DNA of 64,000 nt. It comes from Siniperca chuatsi (lineage: Eukaryota; Chordata; Actinopteri; Centrarchiformes; Sinipercidae). The stretch spans positions 13,706,733 to 13,770,732 of the forward strand of contig NC_058052.1 in NCBI RefSeq assembly GCF_020085105.1. Reading direction: 5' to 3'. Position numbers and translations under genes: made by a program. This document shows, in pieces, positions 53,001-63,883 of this stretch (the stretch's first letter is position 1; each line of letters begins with the position of its first letter). The notes under the pieces are model-generated. The model saw only the letters and a program-made list of their open reading frames with translations. It searched no databases and was not told the DNA's origin.

Positions 53001-53181
53001 CGAGCTGATGACCATGGCCAAGTGGATGAGGGAATTTGTTGCAAAGCACCCGCAGTATAAGCAGGACAGTGTCGTAACTGACAAGATCAACTACGACCTG
53101 TTCAAGAAGTGCGACAGGATTGCAAAAGGCGAAGAGCAGTGCTCAGAGCTCATTGGAAACCCAGTCAACAGGTTCAAATGA
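35052..53181 (+). CDS. gclc: glutamate-cysteine ligase catalytic subunit
   Basis: GCLC joins L-glutamate and L-cysteine with ATP, the rate-limiting step of glutathione synthesis in the cytosol, and pairs with the GCLM modifier. Exons: 35052-35201, 36224-36336, 37389-37571, 48455-48513, 49295-49431, 49628-49702, 49980-50096, 50501-50639, 50794-50906, 51008-51100, 51227-51331, 51466-51547, 51643-51752, 52767-52887, 53000-53181. All splice phases agree. Signatures: [54 protein letters not shown] (the Cys pair is near the subunit-contact cysteine of mammals), SAASPFYRG and [19 protein letters not shown]. The visible exons give 592 residues against about 630-637 for the family. The shortfall is one missing exon of about 38 residues between 37571 and 48455. 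Since both neighbours are phase 2, the joined frame stays open. The start codon, 50-codon first exon and stop at 53179-53181 are clear. Confidence 0.96.
36819..37388 (+). repeat. gclc: gclc intron 2 segment that recurs in intron 3 (source copy)
   Basis: The last 570 bp of intron 2, up to the exon 3 acceptor, is repeated at 40019-40352. Within it, about 92 nt (36938-37028) match the other copy almost perfectly, while the outer part is more diverged. About 290 bp (37029-37320) are present here but absent from the second copy. Confidence 0.8.
37675..38020 (+). repeat. teleost interspersed repeat with 'attaatcgatta' end
   Basis: It begins AGCTGCAACGGTTAGTCG and ATTAATTGATTAGTCAATCG and contains a passage near TTGGGTTTTGGGCTGCTG and CAGACAAAACAAGACAT. 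Copies or fragments occur at 11130-11215, 13485-14010 and 58085-58290. The family is widespread in fish, and I cannot assign the class with certainty. Confidence 0.65.
38045..39135. mobile_element. non-autonomous DNA transposon remnant, possibly PIF-Harbinger
   Basis: The left part has ACCTCCCAAAAGGTCCCTGC, GTAGTACTTTCC and AGGAACTTTTGGGGTGGGG. The right part has GGAACTTTGTAGTTCC, AAAAGTTCC and AAAAGTTCTGGGTACTATGG, ending GGAAACGTGG. Read in reverse, the right end begins GTTTCCACCCATAGTACC, loosely matching GTTTCCAGGGTC at the left. The 'gtttcca ... ggaactttt' vocabulary is typical of fish Harbinger-type elements. No transposase is visible. Confidence 0.4.
39410..39735. mobile_element. short MITE-like element with imperfect inverted ends
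   Basis: The left end AGGGCTGTCATGATATCAG is roughly inverted at the right end ATACCGGTATATCGCAACAC. The interior contains TTATCGCGGTATCTAT. A weakly similar element is at 60520-60800 (GATGGGCAATAGCATG, TATATCGATATATATC). It has no coding capacity. Confidence 0.45.
40019..40352 (+). repeat. gclc: second copy of the gclc intron 2 segment, inside intron 3
   Basis: This duplicates 36819-37388 in the same orientation. It includes the almost identical block from about 40194 to 40287, with one substitution and a 3 nt insertion over about 92 nt. It also includes the polypyrimidine/acceptor region (TATATTTTGCCAG) that preceded exon 3. The 290 bp stretch 37029-37320 of the source copy is absent. Confidence 0.8.
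40353..40425 (+). pseudogene. gclc: decayed duplicate of gclc exon 3
   Basis: After the duplicated acceptor, TCACATTTTGGATACCAT then ATGGCATGCATGATTGAAGG and TCAATGTCAG, AACACTGTG can be aligned to exon 3 (37389 onward). It has many small deletions and is cut to about 73 of 183 nt, with no usable frame or donor. It is a dead exon copy left by a local tandem duplication inside the gene. Confidence 0.78.
41761..42140 (+). repeat. GC-rich minisatellite, array 1 (about 54 bp unit)
   Basis: Units are built from CAGCAGAGCTACGCTGC, AGCACCTGCCCCTGG and CCCCTTCCCACCCA. At least three clean units lie at 42000-42140 with looser ones before them. The array is strikingly GC-rich against AT-rich surroundings. 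It can be read as an open 18-residue peptide repeat, which I consider incidental. Confidence 0.85.
42390..42600. mobile_element. inverted-orientation copy of the 26129-26975 transposon family
   Basis: Read in reverse, this segment gives CCTTTAAGG-type ends with GTGTGTAGGACTTAGTGGC, CATCACCCTCCCCTTCC and GTTTGGTTTGTCCATTCTGG, all of which occur in the element at 26129-26975. This copy lacks the nested insertion found there. Confidence 0.65.
43263..43415 (+). repeat. GC-rich minisatellite, array 2
   Basis: Three units of about 54 bp of the same sequence as array 1, again preceded by a shared 50 bp stretch (GAATTGAGTTGTGGTGTGAG at 41905 and 43200). The array and its flank were therefore copied as a block together with the neighbouring repeat module. 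Confidence 0.85.
43590..44060 (+). mobile_element. degenerate non-LTR retrotransposon (EN and RT fragments)
   Basis: Broken reading frames show an endonuclease-like piece (MLLSGDMN, then [13 protein letters not shown]) and a reverse-transcriptase piece close to [20 protein letters not shown] followed by REKSVLR and DDL (about 43890-44030). The two pieces are fused by a large deletion and carry stops. A short RT-end fragment also lies at 42210-42250. The copy is not functional. Confidence 0.75.
44370..44480 (+). mobile_element. LINE/SINE 3' tail 'ctttattgatccccgagggg'
   Basis: GAATCAGAATCAGAAATAC followed by TTTATTGATCCCCGAGGGG is the familiar 3' end of a fish L2/CR1-type retroposon. The preceding GATTGGAGTAAGAGACTCCG also occurs at 42256, so this edge belongs to the amplified complex. 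Confidence 0.65.
44481..47555. other. gclc: gclc intron 3, remaining part
   Basis: No gclc exon is visible. I looked for TTYAG|GT donors that would follow the conserved HPRF(S) end of the missing exon and found none with a fitting upstream frame. The sequence is AT-rich with no assigned element, and nothing in it looks coding. Confidence 0.5.
47556..48390 (+). repeat. teleost interspersed repeat ending in GAGGGCCCG
   Basis: It contains TTCACGGTGTTAAATTGCG, GCCATATTGAATTTAGTG, AAGTCCTTCGTGCAATGTTG and GTGCGAGGGCCCGCTCATCG, a common fish dispersed repeat. It ends about 65 bp before the gclc exon at 48455. The GAGGGCCCG word also starts the block at 40428. Confidence 0.65.
51778..52225 (+). repeat. 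teleost dispersed repeat, forward copy
   Basis: It contains ATCTCAACAACTATTGGATAG, ATTGCTGTGAAATTTTGTAC, TTTGGTGATCCCCTAAC, CACCAGCAGGTTGACATTTG and GCTAATTAGTAAATGTTAGC. It lies in the gclc intron between 51752 and 52767. A reverse copy is at 54200-54580. Confidence 0.75.
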
Positions 53182-53698
53182 GAAGGAATGACCGAAGGTG
53201 TGGCTCAGAACGAAAGCGGTCCAATTTTAAGAGAATGCAAAACAGCATGTGTGTGTTGTAAGAAACACACCTGCATCAAATGTATGTGTGTATATATACT
53301 GGATCAGATTTTTATGATTACAAAATTATTTTAATAGGGTTAAGACATACAATGGTTGTGTAATAAAAATCAGATGTGTATTTATTTTTCTCTGGAAAGT
53401 AAGCCTATCTGTTTGAGAATGTAAATGTAGAAGAGAGTTGTACAGTAGTCTGCTTTTAATCTTGTGTTGTGTAAATACTGTACTTCCGCTCTTTAAAACA
53501 TTAATATCATGGGGGTTTTTTTGTTTGTTTGTTTTGTTTTGCTGGATGTGAGCTTTCTTTGTGTATGGAACCATGGAGATCTTTATTTTTTTGCATTTTA
53601 AGAAAAATGTTTTCTTTGCTCTGCTGACATTGTAGTGGGAACTTAAAGATAGTGTCGCATTCAGTTAGATCACTGTTTGCTATGTGATGCAGCTTCAG

Positions 53699-53704
53699 AA
53701 TAAA
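53699..53704 (+). terminator. gclc: gclc poly(A) signal
   Basis: A canonical AATAAA about 520 bp after the stop codon and followed by T/GT-rich sequence. It is the best candidate for the end of the gclc 3' UTR. Confidence 0.55.
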
Positions 53705-54199
53705 TCTGTACAACCATAAGTTGTTTTCTTAAAACTATTTCAGATGTTTTATGGAATACTTTTTATTTAAAGGCCATAGGGAATGGATTAAATTTGATGG
53801 TTAGGCTACATAAACAAGTCTTGGATCCCTTCCAGCTAGCCACATTAGCAGCATTTTGATGGACTGCAGTCAGCACATTTGCATAATTTGAATGTTGGAT
53901 AGCAACAGGAGCTGGCAGAAAGTCATGCCTTATTCATGTTCTTTTACAAAAAATTACTTGTTATACATTTTTTTATTTTCTGGGATAAACTGTATGATAT
54001 TTAGGTGTCTTTGGCAAACTTTGGCTCTCCTTACCTCCCCCCAGAGGTCAGGGTCTGTTTGACTCCTCCACAGTCTTACCACCATGTCACCCTTCCGTTA
54101 TCTAAAATACGGCCCTTATATATGACCAAACACATCAATTATCTGGTAAAATCCCTCACAGCATCTTTTAAATCGGTTCAGTAATAAAGAACAAGACTA

Positions 54200-54580
54200 A
54201 CAGACTGCAGCCACACTAGCGGCTCTGTGAGGCTGTATTTGCTTTGAGCTAAACTCTTAATGTCAACATGCTCACAATGACAATGCTAACATGCTGCTGT
54301 TAAGTATAATGTTCACCATGTTCATCTTAGTTAATATTTACTAATTATCACTAAACACAAACTAGCTGATGGGAATTGCATTAGTTCTGCAGGGATTTGG
54401 TCATAAACTAAAGTAGTGGACAAATAATTCTGACCTGATGATAGTGCTAGATGAAAGTCAGGGGATCAAAGTTATCACAATTCATCCTCTGGGGAGCATG
54501 AATGTCTGTACAAAATTTCATGGCAATTCATCTGATAGTTGTTGAGATATTTCTGTCTTGGCCTAGTGGACCGACAAAAC
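54200..54580 (-). repeat. teleost dispersed repeat, reverse copy of 51778-52225
   Basis: On the minus strand it reads ATTGCCATGAAATTTTGTAC, TGTTAGCATTGTCATTGTG, GAGCATG and TTTGATCCCCTGAC words in the same order as the forward copy. The two flank the gclc 3' end in opposite orientation about 2 kb apart. Confidence 0.75.
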
Positions 54581-57500
54581 AATGGTACAATGAACACCCG
54601 CTGGTGCTCTTGAAGGGGGGAAAAAGCAAATTTCAAAGAAGGAGGAAAAAATATGCCTTTGTCCATCGGAAGGGTGTGGTGTAGAAAATTCAATTCCAGG
54701 TGCTGAAGTTAAGAATAAAAAGCCTTTTTTAATAAATATGTGCTAATATGTTACAGAAATATACCAATTTATTTCAACACACTTATTTTGTCTGTAATAC
54801 TTTAAATGTTCAACAGCCAGTACCTGAACATTTTTATCCACAAGATGGTGGTATTGAACCACAGCTTTACGTAATACTGAGCTGCAGTGACAAATAAGAG
54901 CATTGCCTCACTTTGACCTCTTGGGCCAGATAATGATTACTGCTGGTACAGGCCCATCCTGTGGAGAGACAGGAGACATAGCTTTATCCTGCAACAGAAA
55001 TTAAAATACAAATGAAGCCCTGGGGCTCCGTGTTTACTGATGCAATGGACATTAGAATAAAAGAAAATGCATTACTGTGTTTCAATAGTTGGTCTTCAAC
55101 ACAAACATGCTTTAATGGTAAATGATTTAAAGATTCTGCACAAATATTCCAATAAGTCCCAATTGGAATATTTGGATTATAGAGTAATATGAGAACACCA
55201 AACGTGACCTTGACACAAAATTAAAAAAAACTAGTTATTAGAGAATTGATTAGACGCTTGATGCGAAAACATTTTTTCAAGCAGTAAATATGTAGCAGGT
55301 CAGTGAATTCTAGTACAGCCATCTGTCCTCACTAATCCCAATGAGAAAAAGGCAATAGGCCTTTTCCACAACAGACATTTTGACTTGTAACAGAAAACAC
55401 AGGTGTTACTAATGACATTAATGGCTCTGTTCTATTCAAGTGTCGCAGTAACCCATGGCAGTGTGACAGTGAGCCAGCATGCACAATACCAGGACCCTGA
55501 CACTGAAGCAGCTAAATGGAATTCAGCCATCATTAATTATATTATTTACACCTGTGCTTTTCCTACTGCCATACATCAAAATGTTTAATTTGAAAAAGGC
55601 CTATATAATGGGCTGTCAGTGATCAGAGCTCATGCAGTATGTACACTGCCAGTAATTAGGAGAGAATAGGTTCAGGCGTAACACTGTAAACACATACGAT
55701 ACGTCCTCCAATCAAAAATGGGATTTTAATTTTTGTTGTGACAGTAATTTGAACTAATATACTGTGAATCTGATCACTATTTGCTTGGCAACAAGTTGAA
55801 GTGATGACCTGCAAACAATATGTCTGATGAAAATGTATGGTCTTTTTCTTGAAACAGAGCTAGTCAGTCACGGCAGTCCAGTGGCTAGGTCTAGGCTCGG
55901 GGTTACATTAGCCGTTACTCGAATAACAAACCAGAATCTCCAGCAGAATTGTTGGTGGTCGCTTTGCACTGTGGGTAATGTAGGCTCCAGGTTTTGACAA
56001 GGAAGAATGCGTGGATTAAAAAAGACGATATTTCTAGTTGTGCTTCATCAATTTTGATCCTTTTTTTTTTTTTTACTGTCCACCATGAGTCTGACACTTA
56101 CAGGAGTTCAGTGCTAAATTGGCAAAGTAGTCTTTTAATATCTTATGAATGGCGCTGCCACTTTATAAATCACCACTAGCGCTCTCATTGGTAGAGATGA
56201 AATCAACATCTGGGATCATATGACTTGAGGAAAAACTATATTACCTGTATTTCAAGAGAGAAGTTGATACTTTTTGAATGTTGTTTTGGCAACTAGTGGC
56301 CATCAGTGGTACTGCAACGTTCTTATGTATTGTTGGCAGACATGACGCTCCGCCCACAGTCTTACCTAAACCATGCCCCAGAGCTGTAGACTTGAGACTT
56401 GGACTCCGAATTTACAGTGGCTTTAATCAATACTAATATTTACCTATACTTTGAGTTACATGCTGTTACCAAAACACTACTCAGAGTTGATCATAATTTC
56501 CTGGGCCTGTGATCACTAATCAAGCTCTCTTCCAGGCAGCTTAATGACGCTTATACTTAAGTTGTACTAATCAATATTTTTATATTAACTTCTTTTGTTC
56601 TTTTTCTGAAATGGCCTTGTCTTCCAAAAAGTTCAAAGTCCTGACTTGAATCATCAAGATATTTTCTGGCAAAAATTAGATGAGCCTTAATGTTCTTTTT
56701 GCTCAGCAGTGGTTTTCGTTGAGATGCTGTGGTGGAGTCATGACACTGACCTTAACTGAAAAAGGCAGTTCCTGCTGAAGAAGAAACCCTCCAATTTGGA
56801 GGGCTAGTGGAATAGGTTGAGCAACAATTTTATGCAACATCTGTTGCATAATAGCCATGAGTGGGCTGACAGGCCCAAAATTCCTCCACAGCGCTGTAAA
56901 AGACTCATTGCAAGTTGTTGCTGCTAAGGGTGGCCCAACCAGTTATTAGGTTTAGGGGGCAATCACTTTTTCTCACAGGGCCATGTAGGTTTGGATTTTG
57001 TTTTCCCTTAATAATAACAACCTTCATTTAAAAACTGCATTTTGTGTTTACTTGTGTTATCTTTGACTAATATTTAAATTAGTTTGATGATCTGAGACAT
57101 TTAAGTGTGACAAACATGCAAAAATATAAGAAATCAGGAAGGGAGCAAACACTTTTGCACACCACTGTATTTCAGTCTGAACCAAAAGTGGTGGACCGAC
57201 CAAGAGACTTGCCCCAGCTCTGTCTTTACCTAGCCCCAACTATCTCTATTCTTAACCTAAATCTCATCACTTTCTCAAGTGACTTATTTCAGACCATCTT
57301 AATCTTATGTCTAAACGTTCAGGTTTAGCAGGCTGATCACAGAGCTTCTAGATGTCTGATTGCACTCTGATTACACCCAAAATTTTATTTAGCCTCACAT
57401 TTATGCCACAGTTAAAGAACATTTACAAATATCAGACCCAGGGTGGCCCGAGTGTATGTGTTGATCTTATAGTTTTAATATAGCACTTGACCTGTAGCAC

Positions 57501-58534
57501 TGAACAGGCTCTTAGTTTTTTGTCTGGAAGGGATGTACTCAGTTTTTAAAGACATCAGGCTCTTTGAGATTGAGATAGAGATTGCATACACTTATAGTAA
57601 ATCCCTTTGGATGTCTGCTAAATGAATGTAATGTACTGATGCCAACATTTTTGTAACTCTCCAAAACATAAAATCCCACAATCATACCCACAGTATGCAG
57701 TGATTGGCCAGGTATGCTGAGGTGTAAAAGTATAGGCTGGGTTTGAACTTCTCTCTCAAACTTTTGTTCATTCTTCATACAACTGCTTCTGTCGCTTTTC
57801 ATGTGTACAGCTGACAACATGAATGCCTTCAAGGAGCGACTGTGAATGGTGTATTATTATCCCAATTTGTACTAACCATTGTTTATTGGTTTGTTTATTT
57901 TGCTGCACAATAAGATAAACACATACACTTGACATTATAGGTAGGTTGAAAGAAAAGAGGGGCCCCTGAGGTACATTTTACCCCATGGCCCTCAGTAGGT
58001 CAGGGTGGTGGCCCTGGGTACAGCACCTTATTAAAGCTTGGTTGTAATATTGCACAATTTGATCCAGTTATGATGAATCCCTCAGATGTTTTGTCTAGAA
58101 AAATGCAGAGAAATTGTGAAAAATTCCGATTACAATTTACCAGAGCCCAAAGTGATGTCTTCAAATATTTTGTAGCAACCAACAGTCCAGAACCCAAATA
58201 CATTTCCAATCATATAAAACAGAAAAAATAGCAAATCCTCACATTTGAGAAGCTGGTGCCTGCAACTGTTTGGATAAATGAAGATTTATCAATACAGTAG
58301 TTGCCGACTGATTATCTGTAAATGACCAATTGAGTAAATGACCAATCAAGGCAGTAGCTTGGAGTTCATGCTAACAACCCGGTGATGACATAAGATCACT
58401 AGTCTTCTATGAATAGTCAAATCTGTCAAATAGTCAAATAGTCATGTACCATGTGTAAGTGTTAAAGTGGTTTAACTGGCTGACCAAGTAACTGACAAAA
58501 TAAAGGAAAAGGCAAAAATCTTTATTTCACAAAA

Positions 58535-58790
58535 TACCTGAGGTGGAACTTAACTACAGTTACTCAAATACAAACTTGGTACTTGTTCTTTTCTTGAGTA
58601 TTTCTACTTAATGAAACTTTATACTTCTACTCCACTACATGTAATTGACAGCTATAGTTACTAGTTACGTTGCAGATTCAGATTTTATATCCAAAACATA
58701 TGATGATCTTATGAGATATGATGCACTGTATTATTCAATACAATTACAATGCATTACAGATTCAAGTACTGAGGCATCAGCAGTAATAAT
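58535..58790. repeat. copy of the 16010-16530 interspersed family
   Basis: TACAGTTACTCAAATACAAA, CTTGAGTATTTCTACTTAAT and ATACTTCTACTCCACTACAT are shared vocabulary with the earlier copy and with many fish genomes. Confidence 0.55.
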
Positions 58791-59519
58791 CTAATATTAT
58801 ATATAAGATAAAATAGAAGGGAAATTGTTGCAGTTGCAGTACAGAGTGGGAAAGAGTGCAAATATAAAGAGTGCAGATATAAAATGTCAGTAAAGGTGTA
58901 AATATGAAAATATCAATAACAGATCAAAAATCCAAAATATGCACAAGGTTAACAAAAGGATCATAAGTTAATGACAAGTGGCATATAGCTATGTATGTAC
59001 ACTATCAAATCTCAAGTACAGTTAAGTGTATATGGTTCATTCACAACCTTCAATGATTATGTCCATGATATTGCAGGCATTGTCCCATTATTACACATTA
59101 TATAACAATGACGGGACATTTTTCTGCATTGAGTGTTTTGCTTTTTTAAGTTACACTTATTTACTTTTACTTGCACACAGGAGACACGTGTAGCTTTAGT
59201 TTCTGTAAATGTTATTAATAGAAAAAAAAATCTAAGAAACTGGGGGAAATTACAGCTGATCCTATATGCTCCCCGCCCTCATACAGTCTGCTTCGGGTTA
59301 ACAATTTACAGGAGCCATAGCTTATTTAACTGCAAATTACACGATGGCAGAGATAGCCTGTCCTTGATATCATTATTTTGACTGTGTGTGTGTGGGTGGG
59401 TGCATCACATCAGGTCACCCCCTGGTTAACCCTCTTGCAGGGCAATGGGCAAGTCTGTGTGTTCCTCCCACAAGGCTGCACATTGTCCTCAGACCGGCCA
59501 GCCAGCCAAGGTTACACAG

Positions 59520-59636
59520 CCGTTTTATCTCCCCGCCTTTAAAGGTAGGCATCCACGGCGCACAGCCGCATCTCTCCGTCCACACTCTACACATCGCTCT
59601 CTGCCTACCGCGACCGGACGGCTGGGTGACTTTATG
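59520..59636 (+). other. elovl5: candidate non-coding first exon of elovl5
   Basis: A short GC-rich stretch (CCCCGCC at about 59532, GGCGCACAGCCGC near 59560) ends in CTTTATG followed by the donor GTAAGG at 59637. Joined to the acceptor at 63818 it gives a normal 5' UTR exon plus a 4.2 kb intron. The 5' limit and the promoter are inferred. The exon's last three bases are an ATG (see findings). Confidence 0.45.
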
Positions 59637-62600
59637 GTAAGGCTTTCTATTAGCCTATATTATTTTTAAAAAGGTTGCAGCGCGCATGGCGTCTGTAGGC
59701 TATATGTAAGCGATATGTTTGGATGATGCTGGAGCGGTGACCTCTGCTGTTACCGTGTAGCCTGGATGCGATCGGCAGGATGCGATAAGTTTGTTTTTGT
59801 TCGTAATCTTTTTTTTTATTCCTCTCTGGAAGTTTCACCTATGAAATTAGAGGATGATGTAATGAGATAACCGCAGTCATCAGCTCGCACATCTTTTAGT
59901 TTAACCGGGCTGCTGCTTTTATACCGTACAGTGTCCTCCGCTCCGTAAAGCCCAGTTTAGATTACACGTGGGACCCCGATGGAAAATTACTTTTAACCGA
60001 TATTGTGGTGCAAAAAAGCGGCAGGACGCAGATTTAGCACAGTATCCCCCCATGCATTTGTCATGCATTCACGATACTGCATTATCAATAAAATACTTTA
60101 ATTTATATGTAGCTAGTTGTTAAACTATGTATGATTGATAGTTGTCAGTATTGTGACAAACTTCTTCCTGGTGAAAACTTTTGAATGTTGCTTTTGCTGC
60201 TGTCTCAGAACATTTTGCATGTCAAATAATAATAAATCTATATAGGCCTACTATACTATAGCCTACATTATACTAGTATTATGTATTCCTTCATTCTCAA
60301 TACTCATCTACAAGACATGACACTGTGCAGTATAAACTACACTTGCACTAATCATGTTCCATGTAGAATATTTCCAGGCACGGTATGGTCCTAGTTTTCA
60401 GTTCAGTTAGTTCAGTTTTTCATTAAAAGTTGAGATATTTACATTTTATTACTTTATTTCTTATCTACTTTATTTCTTCTACTATCTATGTATCTATACT
60501 ACACTATACTCTTACCAGGGATGGGCAATAGCATGAAATCCTCTATCATGGTATATGTAATTTTATATCGATATATATCTTAATTTGCAATTGATGAACT
60601 GATGAATGGGATGTCGTTTTTTATTAAAATAACCTTAACAAATTCAAGCACATCATCACATTGATACAAAAATCATTTAAAAATCCAATATGACAATAAA
60701 GAAGTCCTGCTTATTGATTTGCAACATTGCCCACAGTGGCCTAATACTAGATTTTAAAGGGAGAGCTTGCTGTATATACTGTCACAACCCTAACTTTTAC
60801 AGTATATTAGTGCAGTACATTAGTGTTTTGGGAAGATCCAGCCCCTTCTTTGATAGTTTAGACGTATTTTGCAGCATTTAGCTAGCAAAGACTCACTAAC
60901 TGGCTGCTAACATGCTCTCCTGTTGTGTGCTCTGATTGAGGCCTTGCAGATTATCATGTTTTGGTGCAGCCTAATGCATCTCGGATAATTAGAGCATGGA
61001 CAGTACTGTACTGGGGCTGATCAGAATAAGCCATATTTTGCTCCTGTAGACAAGTGATTATGGACGAATGCAACTATCAGTAAAATGCTATTTGTTGTCT
61101 GGGCAACAGTTCGCCATAACATGCAGAGTTTGGTAAACTGGGATACATATTGCACAGTGTTTACAAGGACGTTTTTCAGAAGTTCTTCTTATTACATAGT
61201 ACATGTTTGTTTGTTTGTTGTTGATGATTAAAATATTACTATTCACAGGATTTAAGTGAATACGTCTTTATATATATATATTAAAAGACATGTACTGAAT
61301 GCATGCTGGTGTGCCCCATCAGTCATATTTCAAATGACTGTATATAAGAGCTGCATGCAGATTGAATTGAGATGCTTTAGCTAAATTTCATAGATGTACT
61401 CACATTTCTGTATGTAAGGTCCAATGTTATTCTGTTAACCCGTGAAGCTATGTTTTACACAATTCTGAATTGAGCCAAAAGATTGAAACCCATCTGCAAG
61501 TCAAAATCAGCTTTATTTATTTTGTTCAGGAATGTGTGTCTTTGTTGGAGAAACAGGCCCAACGTACAGACGTTCACATGGCTCTCCATCATATACAGTA
61601 TAAGAGCCACAATATCTCACATCTGAAGGAGGCGTTATGGAATGAAGACATACACAGAGCAGACTAGGGTCCATATTTTGTCTTGTGTTATGTTTCCAGC
61701 TTTAGACGCAGGTGTAGAGACTGTCCAGTGGTGCAGCCGTCTGATGCAATTGAACTAAATTTAATGTATATCTCGGAAACATGTCAGTGGAAATAAAGAA
61801 CACAGACATACTGCGATTTCTGTGGCTGCCAGGAGGCATTTTTTGTGCAGTGATACAGCAGGGTCTTGCAAGCAATATAAAGGCCTGCAGGACTGTGCAA
61901 ATACCACTGGGGTGATAATGAATAAAGAGAGTGTGCCTGAGAGTTATCAGGTTTACATTAAGAAAATCAGCTGCACGGATTTGTACAGCTTTTGCTCTGC
62001 AGTGTGAATAATCTTGTCAACTTTATATGAGATTTAAAAACCAGAATGTTCCATAGTTGCTATTACAAAGTTTGATTTAAAGGAGGCAAGTATTTGAAAC
62101 ATATGTTCATGTAATATGTTTGTCCAGGCGTAGATGTCAGTCAAAATACTTCCTGTAGTTTAATAATGAGTTAATAGAGAATGGACAAACAGGCTTGAGA
62201 ACAGACCTGGTAGTAATGATAATGATCCTGCTGTAAACATCCAGACGTTCAGACACTCGTGTAAATGGCCGTCTGCTTTATATCACAGGGTTGATGTGAC
62301 TGTCACAAGCACAGCGGTGGAATCTAATATTATATTGTAAATTACATATACTGTTTATGGGAAACGTACTTAACCTCTGGGGAAAATACAGAGAAAAACT
62401 GTACTTTTCGACTTTTCTCTGACAGACAGTTGTTTAAATCAATACTGGATATACCAACCATGTGTTTGAAACGCTCACAAAGAACAAAGTGATCAACACA
62501 TGCAAACGATAACGCACCACCACAATTTGTCAGCTTTGCTGAGAGAACGTGCACAAAGGTTTAGAGAGGTTTTTGTCAAAGTAAATGTAGCAGCACTGCC

Positions 62601-63818
62601 TGGGCCAGACAAGATTCTGCAGTTATTAAAACCTGGAGCACATCGCCGCTAATAAATGTACACATTTCGACATCCTCAGTACCTTCAACAATCTAACAGC
62701 CAGAGGAATGCCTGTATAACAGTCTTAACCGGATAGAGATGTGGTTATCGTCTGTACACACCTGCCTGCTGGCTTCTTGTTTCATGTCTCACAGTGAGAA
62801 GTGGCCACATTTGATCTGTTGTCTGAAACCTCAGGGATGTGAGGGATCAGTTATTGGGACATGGGACGTAACATGGACAGGCTGGAGCACAAACAGACAT
62901 AAAAACAAATGTATAAAGACAGTAACACTGGACAAATACCAGACTAATGACCAACTAGCATCAGTGGTAAGAAATAGAGTTATGATTTCAGCTGTTGTCT
63001 TATGTGGTTATGATAGGAATATATCAAAACTGACAACTTGGAGTTACATTTTCTTATTTAATCACTACTTAGAGTAAATCATAATTTGCAGAAGACTATG
63101 TTGTTATGATCACTAAGCCGTCAAGCCCTCTTTCAGGCAGATTAATTAAGCTTATCATACTTAAAGCTGGACTAATCATTATTTTCATACAAAAAATGGG
63201 TCAAATGACCATGTGTAACACAGACAAATATCACCAGACTTTGCAGTTCTTCTCAGATCTGCAGAGCGTTTAAGCATCTTTCAGCTCCTTGTTTTGGTTT
63301 TACAGCTTTAGTCACTCTCATCAGCGTTGTTACCAGCCGCTCTTTTCCTCAAAAAAAAAAAGCTCTGATAAACTCGCTGTACACTACCTGCTCCAAGTGA
63401 CAGACAGACAAAGTTAGCAACAAGCTGGTGAACATAGTGGATCATGTAGCAGCTAAAGAGCCAGATATTTCCCTCAGGAGTTGGTGGAGACCAAAACAGA
63501 ACTAAAAAGAGAATGACAGTTGGACTTACATTCATCAGGTCACCAGAAACATGACTCCAAATGAATGCTAATTTGCTCCGTATCTACTGGATCTGTACTC
63601 AAATGTTTGCCTACACGTTCGCCATATCAACTTTAAAAGGTGTATTATCTGTCAATCATGTAGGGCTATGTGATGTTCAGCTTGTTGTGATGCCCTGTTC
63701 TTAAGTGGCCAAACAAAACAGACTTGTGCTGCTTTAAATTGTTTTTAATTAAACATTACAATGGATGTAAAACATGTAATGAATGTGAGTTAGCTTTCTT
63801 TATGCGCTCTGTTTTTAG
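59637..63818 (+). other. elovl5: presumed elovl5 intron 1
   Basis: No other exon is supported. A MITE-like element is at about 60520-60800, an (AT)n run at about 61268-61280 and an A-run at 63350-63361. Otherwise it is AT-rich intron sequence. Confidence 0.5.
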
Positions 63819-63825
63819 GTGACAA

Positions 63826-63883
63826 ATGGAGAGCATCAATCATAAAGTGAACACTTACCTAGAGTCATGGCTAGGTCCCAGAG
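63826..63883 (+). CDS. elovl5: ELOVL5 fatty acid elongase, first coding exon (partial)
   Basis: ELOVL5 is an ER multi-pass condensing enzyme that elongates C18 and C20 polyunsaturated fatty acids in the route to arachidonic acid, EPA and DHA. The exon begins at acceptor TTTTTAG (to 63818), has ATG at 63826 and reads MESINHKVNTYLESWLGPR before the donor GTAAGCC at 63884, ending in phase 1. Teleost Elovl5 proteins begin METFNHKLNTYIDSW..., so the match is clear even in 19 residues, and the expected next residue (Asp) fits phase 1. The catalytic HXXHH box and membrane helices lie past the window. Position next to gclc agrees with vertebrate gene order. Confidence 0.87.

Larger units (their letters stand above)
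53720..59450. other. gclc-elovl5 intergenic region
   Basis: No coding exon is supported over 5.7 kb. The recognisable content is repeats: a reverse dispersed copy at 54200-54580, a retroposon tail at 57597-57635, a fragment at 58085-58290 of the family seen at 37675-38020, and a copy at 58535-58790 of the family seen at 16010-16530. A T-run lies at 56062-56073. Confidence 0.55.
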
